This document shows, piece by piece, positions 47,731 to 56,646 of a DNA stretch of 64,000 nt. The stretch is from Phycisphaerales bacterium (GTDB taxonomy: Bacteria > Planctomycetota > Phycisphaerae > Phycisphaerales > UBA1924): contig JALUWX010000020.1 of assembly GCA_027019265.1 (NCBI GenBank), positions 29,333 through 93,332 on the forward strand, written 5' to 3'. The position numbers and the translations under genes are program-made. Under the pieces are notes generated by a model. The model was not told the origin of the DNA. It was given only the letters and a program-made list of their open reading frames with translations, and did not search any database. Each line of letters starts with the position of its first letter. Within the stretch, counting starts at the first letter, position 1.

Positions 47731-49323
47731 ATGAGCACCATGACCATCCAGGGACTCGACCTCAACTCCAAATCCATCTACAAAAACCTCCCAACCGCAC
47801 GACTCGTCGAGCACGTCTTCCAACGCCGCGAAGGACAACTCGCCTCCAACGGCGCCATGAACGTCCGCACCGGAAACCGCACCGGCCGCTCCCCCACCGA
47901 CAAGTTCCTCGAAGACACCCCAGCCATACACGACAACATCGACTGGGGCAAAGTCAACCAACCCATCACCCCCGAGCAGTTCGATACCGCCTACAACATC
48001 GCCGCCCGATTCCTCAACGCCCAGGACGACCTCTACGTCTTCGAGGGCTTCGCCGGCGCCGACCTCAAACACCGACTCGGGGTCCGTGTCATCACCACCA
48101 AAGCCTGGCACGCCCTCTTCGCCGAAACTCTCTTCATCAAACCCGGATCCAAGTCCGACGCAGGAGACGGCTCCTGGAACCACGACTGGACCGTCATCAA
48201 CGCCGGCGCCCACAAACTCACCCCCGAAGAACAAGCCGCGCTCGGCCACAACACCCCCATCATCATCGCTCAGTCCCTCGAGAAGAAAACCGTCGTCATC
48301 ATCGGCACCGAATACGCCGGCGAAATGAAGAAGGGCATCTTCTACGCGATGAACTACGACATGCCCGACCAAGGCGTCTTCCCCATGCACTGCTCGTGCA
48401 ACGTGGACAAACAAGACCCCTCCAACGTCGCCCTCTTCTTCGGGCTCTCCGGGACAGGCAAAACCACACTCTCCGCCGACCCCAACCGCGCCCTCATCGG
48501 GGACGACGAACACGGCTGGGGACCCACCGGGGTCTTCAACTTCGAAGGCGGCTGCTACGCCAAGGTCATCGGGCTCACCAGAGAAAAAGAACCCCAGATC
48601 TGGGACGCCATCCGCTTCGGATCCATCCTCGAAAACACCATCCTCAACGAGAACCGCGAACCCGACTACGAAGACGTATCCATCACCCAGAACACCCGGG
48701 TCACCTACCCCGTCGATTACATCCCCGACGCCATCATCCCCTCCATCGCGACACACCCCAAAAACGTCATCTTCCTCACCGCCGATGCCTTCGGCGTCAT
48801 GCCCCCCATCGCCAAGCTCACCCCCGAGCAAGCGATGTACTACTTCATCAACGGGTACACCTCCAAACTCGCCGGGACCGAAGCCGGGGTCACCGACCCC
48901 GTCCCCAGCTTCTCCCCCTGCTTCGGAGGCCCCTTCATGCCCCGCCCCGCAGCAACCTACGCAAAGATGCTCGCCGAACGCACCAAACAACACGACGCCC
49001 ACGTCTGGCTCCTCAACACCGGATGGTCCGGAGGACCCTACGGCGTCGGAAAGCGCTTCTCCCTCCCCTACACCCGCGCCATGGTCACCGCCATCCTCGA
49101 CGGCTCCCTCTCCTCCGTTCCCACCAAGGAACACCCCATCCTCGGGCTCCACATGCCCACCACCATCCCCAACGTCCCCGACGAGGTCCTCGACCCGCGC
49201 AACACCTGGGCCGACAAAGCCGCCTACGACCAGAAGTGCACCGAACTCGCCAAGAAGTTCCGCGAGAACGACGCAAAGTACAACCTCCCCGCCGACATCG
49301 CCTCCGGCGGCCCCAAGCTCTAA
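47731..49323 (+). CDS. pckA: Phosphoenolpyruvate carboxykinase (ATP)
   Basis: 530 residues. GLSGTGKTTLSADPNR is the kinase-1a P-loop, GDDEHGW the kinase-2 motif, and NFEGGCYAK, MNVRTGNRTGRSPTDKF and NTGWSGGPYGVGKR the substrate and metal regions, all as in ATP-dependent PEPCK. It converts oxaloacetate to PEP for gluconeogenesis. AGGAG lies 6 nt before the ATG, and a strong terminator follows the stop. Confidence 0.96.
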   Translation: MSTMTIQGLDLNSKSIYKNLPTARLVEHVFQRREGQLASNGAMNVRTGNRTGRSPTDKFLEDTPAIHDNIDWGKVNQPITPEQFDTAYNIAARFLNAQDDLYVFEGFAGADLKHRLGVRVITTKAWHALFAETLFIKPGSKSDAGDGSWNHDWTVINAGAHKLTPEEQAALGHNTPIIIAQSLEKKTVVIIGTEYAGEMKKGIFYAMNYDMPDQGVFPMHCSCNVDKQDPSNVALFFGLSGTGKTTLSADPNRALIGDDEHGWGPTGVFNFEGGCYAKVIGLTREKEPQIWDAIRFGSILENTILNENREPDYEDVSITQNTRVTYPVDYIPDAIIPSIATHPKNVIFLTADAFGVMPPIAKLTPEQAMYYFINGYTSKLAGTEAGVTDPVPSFSPCFGGPFMPRPAATYAKMLAERTKQHDAHVWLLNTGWSGGPYGVGKRFSLPYTRAMVTAILDGSLSSVPTKEHPILGLHMPTTIPNVPDEVLDPRNTWADKAAYDQKCTELAKKFRENDAKYNLPADIASGGPKL

Positions 49324-49350
49324 ACAATCCCTCCCAGCTCAATCCCCAAG

Positions 49351-49379
49351 GCCGCACCCAACCAGGTGCGGCTTTTTTT
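49351..49379 (+). terminator. Rho-independent terminator of pckA
   Basis: GCCGCACC and GGTGCGGC (8-bp perfect stem, 6-nt loop) followed by seven T, 28 nt after the pckA stop. Confidence 0.9.
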
Positions 49380-50140
49380 CATCCCGCCTCACCCATGAGC
49401 CGCACCGCAACAATGACCTCTTTCCCATCAACCTCCCCACCCCCGAGCACAATCCCCATCGGTTTCCATTCGTTCGCATGGGAATCAAACCACACCACAG
49501 GAAACCCGGATGAACCGGACATGCTCGCGCGGCTCTCCAGCACAACCCCAAAGATCTCAACGCCATCCGCGGCCTCAAACCCACTCCCCACCTGATCGAT
49601 CCGCCGGACATCCCCCGGCACATACCACACATCCCCAACCCGCACCCCTCGCCCCTTCGCCTCCTCCGGAACCCACGCATCATGGATCGGGATCCAAACA
49701 CGCGCCCCATACCGCAGCGCGGAGAACCGTGCCGCAAAGCTCGCAACATCACAGTCATCACCACCGAGATACGGGCCGATCGATCGGATCTCTAAATCGG
49801 ATCCCCCGTTGTCCACAGACCCCAGCAGCCCACAATCCAGGTGCCGCACCAACCCCGTCATCACAATCCTGTTCCGATCAAGACTGAGACGAACCACATC
49901 CCGATCGAAGAGCTGATGCCCCGACATCAGCAAACAATCCCCGTCTCGAAACGCACCCCCACCATTCACAATCGACATCCCATCAACCGAGCCAATCACG
50001 AGATTGCTCTCCCCCCCCGATAGGTCACTACCGATCGCAATATCGACCGGAAACACAAAATCGATCGCCAATGATGGCTCTATCCGGACTTCGCAACCTG
50101 CCAGAAACACCGCCATCGAAACGATCAAAGCTCTCACCAT
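49379..50140 (-). CDS. Lipoprotein with trypsin-like protease remnant
   Basis: 253 residues from the ATG at 50140: signal peptide MVRALIVSMAVFLAGC with lipobox LAGC. Late in the protein MSGSSGFPVV followed by PMGIVLGG resembles the nucleophile region of chymotrypsin-like proteases (GxSGxP), and a candidate His occurs in LLMSGHQLF. I see no clear Asp of the triad, so activity is doubtful. Base composition is less GC-rich than the neighbours. It follows the SDR gene on the same strand by 48 bp. Confidence 0.65.
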   Translation of the reverse strand: MVRALIVSMAVFLAGCEVRIEPSLAIDFVFPVDIAIGSDLSGGESNLVIGSVDGMSIVNGGGAFRDGDCLLMSGHQLFDRDVVRLSLDRNRIVMTGLVRHLDCGLLGSVDNGGSDLEIRSIGPYLGGDDCDVASFAARFSALRYGARVWIPIHDAWVPEEAKGRGVRVGDVWYVPGDVRRIDQVGSGFEAADGVEIFGVVLESRASMSGSSGFPVVWFDSHANEWKPMGIVLGGGEVDGKEVIVAVRLMGEAG

Positions 50141-50188
50141 CAGACCGCTCCACCAACCTTCCTCCGCGTCCGCGGCCTTCCCCATAGC

Positions 50189-51031
50189 CTACTTCCCCCG
50201 TCGTCCAAGCCGCTTCCGCAGCTTCCGCGCCAGCATCCGATCCGTCAACCCCGGGAACGCGACCATCCCCGCAAGCCCGAGCCGCGCCACCGTGCTCGTC
50301 CATACCTCCCCCTTGGGCTTCTCCAAGCACTTGACGATCGCGCCCGAAACCCGGGTCGCGTCCTGCTGGAACACCCCTTTCTTCTTCGACCCCGCGACCT
50401 TCAGCTCACCCCCCGACAGCTGGGCGGCCGTATCGAAGAACGACGTATCCGTCCCTACAGGATGGATACTCGACACATACACCCCCGTCCCCCCGAGCTC
50501 CAAACGCATCGCCCGCGCGAAGTAATCCTGCGCCGCCTTCGTCGCGCAGTAACACCCGTAGTACGGCATCCCCACCTTGCTCAAACAACTCGACACGAAC
50601 AACGCATGACCCGAACCCCGCGCCCGGAACCGCTCGATCATGGGCTGCACCAACCGGAGCGACCCATGGAAGTTCGTCTCGAACATCGCGCGCACATCCT
50701 CGTCGCGCATCGAATGGCACGCATCCTCTTTCCCGTACCCCGCATTCGCGATCACCGCGTACAGCCCCCCCACCCCCCCAAGCTCCCCCTCGCACACCTC
50801 GATCGCGCGTGCACAATCTTCGTCGCTTGTCACATCCCCCACCACCGCATGCGCCACACCCCCGTGCGATTCGATGTGCTGTTTCACCCGCTCAAGGTTC
50901 GCCCCGGACCGAGCCATAAGCCCGACCCGCATCCCCCGATCCGCGCACGCGATCGCCGTCGCCGCGCCGATCCCGGAGGACGCGCCGCTGATCAGGATGG
51001 ACCGACCCGTCAGGTCGATCGCGCGTCCCAT
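50189..51031 (-). CDS. Short-chain dehydrogenase/reductase
   Basis: 280 residues. Cofactor motif SGASSGIGAA, NAG motif in VIANAGYGKED, catalytic Ser in SSCLSKVG and YYGCYCATK (YxxxK). The closing segment (VWTSTVARLGLAGMVAFPGLTDRML) may lie at the membrane, as in 3-ketosphinganine reductase-like SDRs. Substrate unknown. Confidence 0.88.
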   Translation of the reverse strand: MGRAIDLTGRSILISGASSGIGAATAIACADRGMRVGLMARSGANLERVKQHIESHGGVAHAVVGDVTSDEDCARAIEVCEGELGGVGGLYAVIANAGYGKEDACHSMRDEDVRAMFETNFHGSLRLVQPMIERFRARGSGHALFVSSCLSKVGMPYYGCYCATKAAQDYFARAMRLELGGTGVYVSSIHPVGTDTSFFDTAAQLSGGELKVAGSKKKGVFQQDATRVSGAIVKCLEKPKGEVWTSTVARLGLAGMVAFPGLTDRMLARKLRKRLGRRGK

Positions 51032-51040
51032 CGATTCACA

Positions 51041-51214
51041 TCAATCCGTGATCGCGTCACGAACCCCATCGCTCGCGTCCTGCAGATCCTGACCCGCGCC
51101 CTTGACCGTCGAGCACGCGCTCAGCGCGAGCGCCGCAACAGCAGCGCCACAGAGCACCAGCACGCGCACTTTCGCCACCTTGGAAACCGAATCGTTCTTG
51201 GTCGTGGTCTTCAT
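51041..51214 (-). CDS. Entericidin-like small lipoprotein 1
   Basis: 57 residues. A basic N-terminus and hydrophobic stretch lead to the lipobox LSAC, followed by STVKGAGQDLQDASDGV, matching the short conserved part of entericidins (C-N/S-T-x-R/K-G-x-G-x-D). The mature peptide has only about 25 residues. Entericidins A and B of E. coli are an antidote/toxin pair of membrane lipoproteins. A second member lies 69 bp upstream on the same strand. Confidence 0.75.
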   Translation of the reverse strand: MKTTTKNDSVSKVAKVRVLVLCGAAVAALALSACSTVKGAGQDLQDASDGVRDAITD

Positions 51215-51283
51215 AGGTCAATCCCTCGTGAGCTCATCATCGAGCGCCGCAGTCTACACAATCGCAACTCATCCCGCGCGTGC

Positions 51284-51454
51284 TTACTTCCCCGAATCCG
51301 GGTCAAACGCGTTCGCGACTTCCGTCACATCCCGCGCCACGCCGCGCACCGTGTTACACGCGCTCAGCGCCAGAACCGCGCCAGCACCGCACACAATCGC
51401 GATTTTCCGGATCGCGCCCGAGCTCATCAATACACGCAACCTGTTGGATCTCAT
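51284..51454 (-). CDS. Entericidin-like small lipoprotein 2
   Basis: 56 residues from the ATG at 51454, with AGGAG 8 nt upstream (a GTG 18 nt earlier is possible but lacks a site). The signal peptide ends in the lipobox LSAC, and the mature part NTVRGVARDVTEVANAF closely follows the entericidin B pattern (NTTRGVGEDISDGGNAI). It forms a tandem pair with the peptide at 51041-51214. Confidence 0.78.
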   Translation of the reverse strand: MRSNRLRVLMSSGAIRKIAIVCGAGAVLALSACNTVRGVARDVTEVANAFDPDSGK

Positions 51455-51498
51455 GGGGTTGGCTCCTATCACAGACGAACCCCATCAGAGCCCGCCGT

Positions 51499-53115
51499 TC
51501 ACGCAGTATCGGTCATCCGCGCCGTCAACCATGACAACTCCGAGTCCCGTTTCGCCCACGCAATCCCCAAAAACAGCCCCGCGCTCAGCACCACCGCGCT
51601 CCCCACCCCCACCACATCCGTAGTCCAAGCCCCCCACCCCATCGAGTCCCCGAGCACCCGCGCCCCCCACACACACCCCAGCGCCACCGGAACCACCATC
51701 ACCGACCGAACCACGATCCGCCCCACCGATGCACCCGTCTCCCCATCCAGAATCCGTCCCCCAGACCCCGAATCCCGCTTCGCCGCGCGAGCCAGCAGCA
51801 CACACTGCCCCACCGCGCACACCGCCGTGGACACCGCGAGCCCCGCCTCCCTCAGCCACCAGATCAGCACCACATTCAGCACCACGTTCGCGCCCACCAT
51901 CCCCAGCGCGATCCGCATCGGGGTGGTCATGTCGTCCCGCGCATACATCGATCTCGTGAACAACTGATTCAACGAATACGCCCACACCGCGCACGAATAC
52001 GCAACCAGCACCCACCCCGCGCGAACCGCGCCCCCATCGCTGAACCCCGAGTCCCCACCCGAATACAGCACCCGCACCAGCGCAGGCCCAACACACACCA
52101 GCCCCACCGACGACGGCAACCCGATGAACAAACTCAACCGAACCCCGCGCCTCAGCATCCCCCCGAACCGCTCCGAATCCCCGGCCGCACGCGCGAGCGC
52201 CGGAAACGCCGCCGTCGCCACCGCGATCCCGAACACCCCCAGCGGGAACTGATACAACCGCTGCGCATAAAACAGCACCGCGTTCGAAGCCCCATCGAGC
52301 GGATACTCCCTCCCCAGCACCGTCCCCCCAACCCAGTTCGGGTACATCGCGATCAACGTATCCACGAACGTGTTGAGCTGCAACGTCCCCAGCCCGATCA
52401 TCACGGGCACCATCCGCCGCAGCATCGCCCGCGCCTCACTCCGCACCTCCGAAGCCCCCCGCTTCCACTTCATCAACCCCCTCAGCGCCCAAAGCGACCA
52501 CACCACCTGAAGCCCCGCCGACACCACCGCCGCGATCCCGATGTAGAACGCAAACGCCCGCGCCTCCGCACCCTCCACAACAAAGTACGGCACACACGCA
52601 CCGATCACACACACATTCAACAACACCGGAGCCGCAGCCCAAGGCCCGAACCGCCCATGGCTCTGCAGCATCCCCCCCAGAATCGCCGCCACACAGATCA
52701 AGGGCATGAACGGCAACATCACCATCACCAGCTCAAGCGAGAACACCCGATCCCCATCCTCAGGCGCAACCAAAATCACACCCCACACCCCGAGCTCGAT
52801 CACCAGCGTGATCACCCCCGTCACCAGCGCCAAGAGCCCGATCGTCAACGTCGCCAGCGCCCCAGCCCGATCCGGATCCTCATCGCTCAGTCTCGTGTAC
52901 ACAGGGATGAACGCCGCCGAAAGCGCCCCCTCCCCGAACAACCTCCGGAACATATTCGGAACCGCAAACGCCGCCGCAAACGCCGACCCCACCACCGTGT
53001 CCCCGAACACCCGCACCGTCACCAGATCACGCACCAACCCCAGCACGCGCGACACGAGCGTCAACCCAGCGACCACGCGCGTGTGCCTCCCGATCGCGCC
53101 GTCCCCGGAGCTCAC
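51499..53115 (-). CDS. murJ: Lipid II flippase MurJ
   Basis: 538 residues from a GTG at 53115 that overlaps the stop of the VanZ-like gene (GTGA). About 14 membrane helices are present, with the MOP-superfamily MurJ motifs TLVSRVLGLVRDLV, AFAVPNMFRRLFGEGALSAAFIPVY and YQFPLGVFGIAVATAAFPALAR. MurJ moves lipid II across the inner membrane for peptidoglycan synthesis, again pointing to a walled planctomycete. Confidence 0.93.
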   Translation of the reverse strand: MSSGDGAIGRHTRVVAGLTLVSRVLGLVRDLVTVRVFGDTVVGSAFAAAFAVPNMFRRLFGEGALSAAFIPVYTRLSDEDPDRAGALATLTIGLLALVTGVITLVIELGVWGVILVAPEDGDRVFSLELVMVMLPFMPLICVAAILGGMLQSHGRFGPWAAAPVLLNVCVIGACVPYFVVEGAEARAFAFYIGIAAVVSAGLQVVWSLWALRGLMKWKRGASEVRSEARAMLRRMVPVMIGLGTLQLNTFVDTLIAMYPNWVGGTVLGREYPLDGASNAVLFYAQRLYQFPLGVFGIAVATAAFPALARAAGDSERFGGMLRRGVRLSLFIGLPSSVGLVCVGPALVRVLYSGGDSGFSDGGAVRAGWVLVAYSCAVWAYSLNQLFTRSMYARDDMTTPMRIALGMVGANVVLNVVLIWWLREAGLAVSTAVCAVGQCVLLARAAKRDSGSGGRILDGETGASVGRIVVRSVMVVPVALGCVWGARVLGDSMGWGAWTTDVVGVGSAVVLSAGLFLGIAWAKRDSELSWLTARMTDTA

Positions 53116-53471
53116 GAGCCATCCCCCTCGCGCTGTTTCCGCACAAACAACAACGAGAACGCCCCCGACCCCACCAACACCCCCGCGATATCCGCGCCCA
53201 AATCCGACCAATCAAACACCCTCGAGAACAAGGGCTGGGTCGTCTCATCGAACACCGCGAAGCACACCCCGCAGATCACGAGCCGATACGCCCTCACCCA
53301 CCCCGTCAACCCCAGCAGAAACGCCCACCCCGCAAACACGCACACATGGATGACAAGATCCGTCCTCGAGATCGGTCCCTTCACCGCAAGCCCCGGCCAA
53401 TGCGTCGCCACCAACAGCGCCGCCGCATAGCACACGAACCCGAGGCGCCAGATCAACGACCCCACGCGCAT
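53112..53471 (-). CDS. VanZ-like membrane protein
   Basis: 119 residues with four membrane helices. HWPGL near the N-terminus, RTDLVIHVCVFAGWAFLL, DETTQPLF...DWSDLGADIAGVLVG are typical of the VanZ family (H..F..L, D..QxF...R..D..D...N..G). Function is not defined. It sits between parA and murJ with gaps of 4 bp and an overlap, so it is translated with them. Confidence 0.85.
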   Translation of the reverse strand: MRVGSLIWRLGFVCYAAALLVATHWPGLAVKGPISRTDLVIHVCVFAGWAFLLGLTGWVRAYRLVICGVCFAVFDETTQPLFSRVFDWSDLGADIAGVLVGSGAFSLLFVRKQREGDGS

Positions 53472-53475
53472 CGAT

Positions 53476-54390
53476 TCACCCCGCCGTCGCGTCGCGCGTC
53501 ACGTTCGATTCGTTCCCGCGCAGCACCCGGATCTCCGCCTCGCTCAGATCGTCCCCGCTCGACACCGCGAGCGCCCGATCCCACTCGCGGACCACCGACT
53601 TCGCCAGCGCGTCGTAATCCTCCGCCCCCGGCGCCTTGGGCTCGTACTGGAAAATCGTCTGACCGAAGCTCGGGCACTCCGCCAGCTTGATGTTCCTCCG
53701 GATCGCCGGGCGATACACCCGAGCGCTCGACCACGCCGACCCCGACTCGCGCGACCCGTCGAAGAACCGCTCCAGGTCCTCCACCACCTCCCGCGCATGG
53801 TTCGATTGCTGCTCGTGCATACACAGCACCACCCCAGCAACCCGGAGATCCGGGTTCACCCGCTCGCGCACCAGCCCCACCGTCTCGAGCAGCTTGCTCA
53901 CCCCCTGCAGCGCCAGGAAATGCGCCTGCATCGGGATCAGCACCTCGTTCGCCGCCGCCAGCGCGTTCAGCGTCAGCAGCCCCAGCGCCGGAGGACAATC
54001 GAACAGCACGAACTCGTGGTCCGTGTCGCGCATCGACAGCGCCTTCGCCAACCGGTTGTTCCGATCAACCTGACCCGACAGCTCCGTCTCGACGGCCGCA
54101 AGATCCGTCTCCGCCGGAACCACATCCAGATAATCATCAACCTTCCGGACACACCCACCCAACCCGTGCTCGGGCTCGAGCAGCAGGTCGTACACACTCG
54201 GCCGATCGTCGTCCTCCACCCCCAAATGCAGCGAAGCATGCGCCTGCGGATCCAGATCGATCAGCAACGTCTTCCGACCCTGCTGCGCGATCCCCGCCGC
54301 CAGGTTCACCGCCGTGGTCGTCTTCCCGACCCCGCCCTTCTGGTTCATGAGCGCAATGGCGCGTACCGGATGTCCCGACTTCCCTGTCAT
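53476..54390 (-). CDS. ParA-family partition ATPase
   Basis: 304 residues. Deviant Walker A KGGVGKTT (18-25), Walker A' LLIDLDPQAHAS, Walker B VLFDCPPALG. No ParB gene follows, and the downstream genes are VanZ-like and murJ, so this is an orphan ParA, possibly positioning an envelope or cell-division complex instead of DNA. The ATG stands 6 nt after a TATACT box. Confidence 0.92.
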   Translation of the reverse strand: MTGKSGHPVRAIALMNQKGGVGKTTTAVNLAAGIAQQGRKTLLIDLDPQAHASLHLGVEDDDRPSVYDLLLEPEHGLGGCVRKVDDYLDVVPAETDLAAVETELSGQVDRNNRLAKALSMRDTDHEFVLFDCPPALGLLTLNALAAANEVLIPMQAHFLALQGVSKLLETVGLVRERVNPDLRVAGVVLCMHEQQSNHAREVVEDLERFFDGSRESGSAWSSARVYRPAIRRNIKLAECPSFGQTIFQYEPKAPGAEDYDALAKSVVREWDRALAVSSGDDLSEAEIRVLRGNESNVTRDATAG

Positions 54391-54396
54391 TCACGC

Positions 54397-54402
54397 AGTA
54401 TA
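54397..54402 (-). promoter_or_regulatory. Putative -10 box of parA, leaderless start
   Basis: TATACT (five of six consensus bases), six bases, then the parA ATG on the minus strand. Confidence 0.6.
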
Positions 54403-54419
54403 CACGCGTTATCCCGCCC

Positions 54420-54938
54420 TCACACCCGCGCGATCAGTGCCACGCAGTGCGCCTCGATCGCGCGTCCCTCCCCGATCGCATCCACCCCCTCGTGGGTTTT
54501 CCCCTTCACGTTCACCGATCCCACGTCCACCCCCATCACTCGAGCCAGATGCTCCCGGATCGCGCCCTTGTGCCCCTTCAGCTTGGGGCGCTCACATACC
54601 ACCGTCGCGTCCAGATTCACCAGCTCGTACCCCAACCCCCGGACCCGCCGGATCGCTTCCTCCAGATACACCCTCGAATCCTCCCCCTCGTGCCGCGCAT
54701 CGTCATCCGGGAAGAGCTGCCCGATATCCTCGCTCCCGATCGCGCCCAGGAGCGCATCCGTCACACAATGCATCAGCACATCCGCATCGGAATGCCCCAC
54801 CGGACCGACGGAACTCTCGATCCGAACCCCCCCCAGGACGAACGGACGACCCCGCCCCTCGGGCTCTATCGCCTCCAATCGATGAAGGTCGTACCCGTGC
54901 CCCACCCGAAAAGCCCCTGAAATCATCTGATCCGACAT
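54420..54938 (-). CDS. ispF: 2-C-methyl-D-erythritol 2,4-cyclodiphosphate synthase
   Basis: 172 residues from the ATG at 54938 (MSDQMISGAFRVG), which has GGGAG 7 nt upstream. GHGYDLHRLE and GHSDADVLMH carry the zinc ligands, and KGKTHEGVDAIGEGRAIEAH the C-terminal nucleotide-binding part. Fifth-to-last step of the MEP isoprenoid pathway. Other isp genes are absent from the window. TTGGGC-18 nt-TACGAT upstream is a plausible promoter. Confidence 0.95.
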   Translation of the reverse strand: MSDQMISGAFRVGHGYDLHRLEAIEPEGRGRPFVLGGVRIESSVGPVGHSDADVLMHCVTDALLGAIGSEDIGQLFPDDDARHEGEDSRVYLEEAIRRVRGLGYELVNLDATVVCERPKLKGHKGAIREHLARVMGVDVGSVNVKGKTHEGVDAIGEGRAIEAHCVALIARV

Positions 54939-55062
54939 CGCAAATCTCCCGAACGACCCGTGTGCCCGATCGTACATCAAGCTGAAGCCCCAGCCCAATC
55001 AAGCCGATAAGATCGACCGGACCCGTTTTCAGTACCCCCAGGGACGCTCAGGAGCCCCCTTC

Positions 55063-55608
55063 ATGACCCCCCGACGCGCGATCATCCTTCTTGCCTCCCT
55101 GACCAGCGCCGCCGCGCTCCTCGCAACCACCCAGGGCTGCCAGTACTTCGGTCAACACTTCGTCCGCTCCCCCGGCGGCAACATGTTCTCCGACGACACC
55201 TACACCTACATGTCCTCCCCCTACGAACCCCTCACCGTCACCCTCTACGACACCCGAGACCACGAACCCCTCTGGACCGTTGACGTCCCCATCGGGTCCA
55301 AGGTCTCCCTCCGATTCCGCGAAAGCAAAGTCAAAGACGGCTCCCCCAAACGACCCGATATCATGGACTGGGTCATCTACGACGCCGAAAAGCGCTGGGC
55401 CCGCATGGAAAACCGCATGGCCGTCCCCCCCGCAGACTCCCGTCTCCTCAAAGTCGCGCTCCGCGACGCCGTCGAATACCCCCCGGCCGACATCGAAGAC
55501 AAAACCTTCCCCGACCCTCAGCAACGCTGGACCCCCACCGAACCCAAAACCTACCGGGACAACGCCAGCGCCAACGCCGACCCGGCCTACTACGCGCCCG
55601 ACAACTAA
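55063..55608 (+). CDS. Exported lipoprotein, unknown
   Basis: 181 residues. A signal peptide ending TTQGC suggests a lipid-anchored Cys26. The body is a compact domain with YEPLTVTLYDTRDHEPLWTVDVPIGSKVSLRFR, and a Tyr/Asn-rich tail. AGGAG lies 8 nt upstream and TAAGAT near 55008 may be the -10. A hairpin follows the stop. No family recognised; probably lineage-specific. Confidence 0.72.
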   Translation: MTPRRAIILLASLTSAAALLATTQGCQYFGQHFVRSPGGNMFSDDTYTYMSSPYEPLTVTLYDTRDHEPLWTVDVPIGSKVSLRFRESKVKDGSPKRPDIMDWVIYDAEKRWARMENRMAVPPADSRLLKVALRDAVEYPPADIEDKTFPDPQQRWTPTEPKTYRDNASANADPAYYAPDN

Positions 55609-55637
55609 CCCTTTCTCGAGAACCCAGACCCACACAC

Positions 55638-55662
55638 CGCCCCGCGCACCGCGGGGCGTTTC
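55638..55662 (+). terminator. Terminator-like hairpin after the lipoprotein gene
   Basis: CGCCCCGC and GCGGGGCG (8-bp perfect stem, 5-nt loop) followed by a short TTTC. The weak T-run lowers confidence. Confidence 0.5.
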
Positions 55663-55683
55663 ATGCGCACCGACCCATCCGCA

Positions 55684-56646
55684 TCACTCGATCGGATCGA
55701 CGTACACCACAAAGTCCGCGACCCCAACATCCTCACCCATCAGCGATAACCCATCCCCCTCGTGCTGGTGCACCACGATCGACTTGATCGTGACATCATC
55801 CCCCAAACGCTCGCGCAGATACCCCACCATCGCCGACCCACCCGCCTCGGGCGCAAAGTCCACGTGGAAGTGCCCCACCACGTGGTACACGCTCGACCCC
55901 TGCTCCACCTGACGCGCCACACTCGCCGCCATCGTCGAGTCCCACAGCGCCTGCGAGCGCAGGAACGACTTCACCATCTCGTCCCCGCCGTGCAGCGCCA
56001 TCGCCCCCATCGCCTCCATGAACCGATCCGCGTACCCACCCTCGGGCAGCGCCCCCGGAACATCGAAAAGCGCACGCTGCGCCTCCGTCAGCCCGGACAT
56101 CGCCTCGTACCCCTCCGTCCGCGCCATCTTCACGTACACCCGCGCCGCGTTCGCCGCCACCACCGCGCGACCATCCGCCTTCGCCCGCTCCACCATCCGC
56201 TGATGACCCACCGGGAAGTTCCCCGGATTCCGGAGCGACTCCTTCGCCATCGTCTCCCGATCGATCAACCCCCCCACATAATCATCCATCACGTGCTGAT
56301 GGTCCCGCTCGATGAACTCCATCGAGAGCGCCAACTCCGGATCCCGATCCGCGAGCGCGTCGAACAACGTCGCGATGAAATCGAGCCCCCGCTCGTGCCC
56401 GTGCACCTCCCCCACCAGCACCACGTCCGCGCCCGACAACGCCCCCACCACCTCATCGAACGCCGCAACCCCCGAAGCATCCCCCCGATGGATCGTCATC
56501 GCCCGCGCATCGAACCCGTCGTCCGCGCCCGGCGCGACCAGCGCCTCGTCCACAAGCCCGTTCGCGTTCCGAGTCGCCGCCGACGAGCACGCGCCCATCA
56601 CCAGCCCGAGCCCGCACACACCCGACACCATCATCAGCTTCTTCAT
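55684..56646 (-). CDS. ChaN-like lipoprotein
   Basis: 320 residues from the ATG at 56646, overlapping the stop of the RND permease (ATGA). Lipobox MGAC (C20). The core VVLVGEVHGHERGLDFIATLFDAL and MEFIERDHQHVMDDYV, and later YHVVGHFHVDF, match the ChaN/DUF399 family, whose Campylobacter member binds haem as a dimer. A role in haem or iron-related efflux with the pump is an inference from the operon. Confidence 0.85.
   Translation of the reverse strand: MKKLMMVSGVCGLGLVMGACSSAATRNANGLVDEALVAPGADDGFDARAMTIHRGDASGVAAFDEVVGALSGADVVLVGEVHGHERGLDFIATLFDALADRDPELALSMEFIERDHQHVMDDYVGGLIDRETMAKESLRNPGNFPVGHQRMVERAKADGRAVVAANAARVYVKMARTEGYEAMSGLTEAQRALFDVPGALPEGGYADRFMEAMGAMALHGGDEMVKSFLRSQALWDSTMAASVARQVEQGSSVYHVVGHFHVDFAPEAGGSAMVGYLRERLGDDVTIKSIVVHQHEGDGLSLMGEDVGVADFVVYVDPIE

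Noticed and set aside
53476..54390. A chromosomal partition locus or replication origin near parA
   Set aside because: No parB, no parS-like repeats, no dnaA or DnaA-box cluster nearby; gyrB alone is not enough to place an origin.
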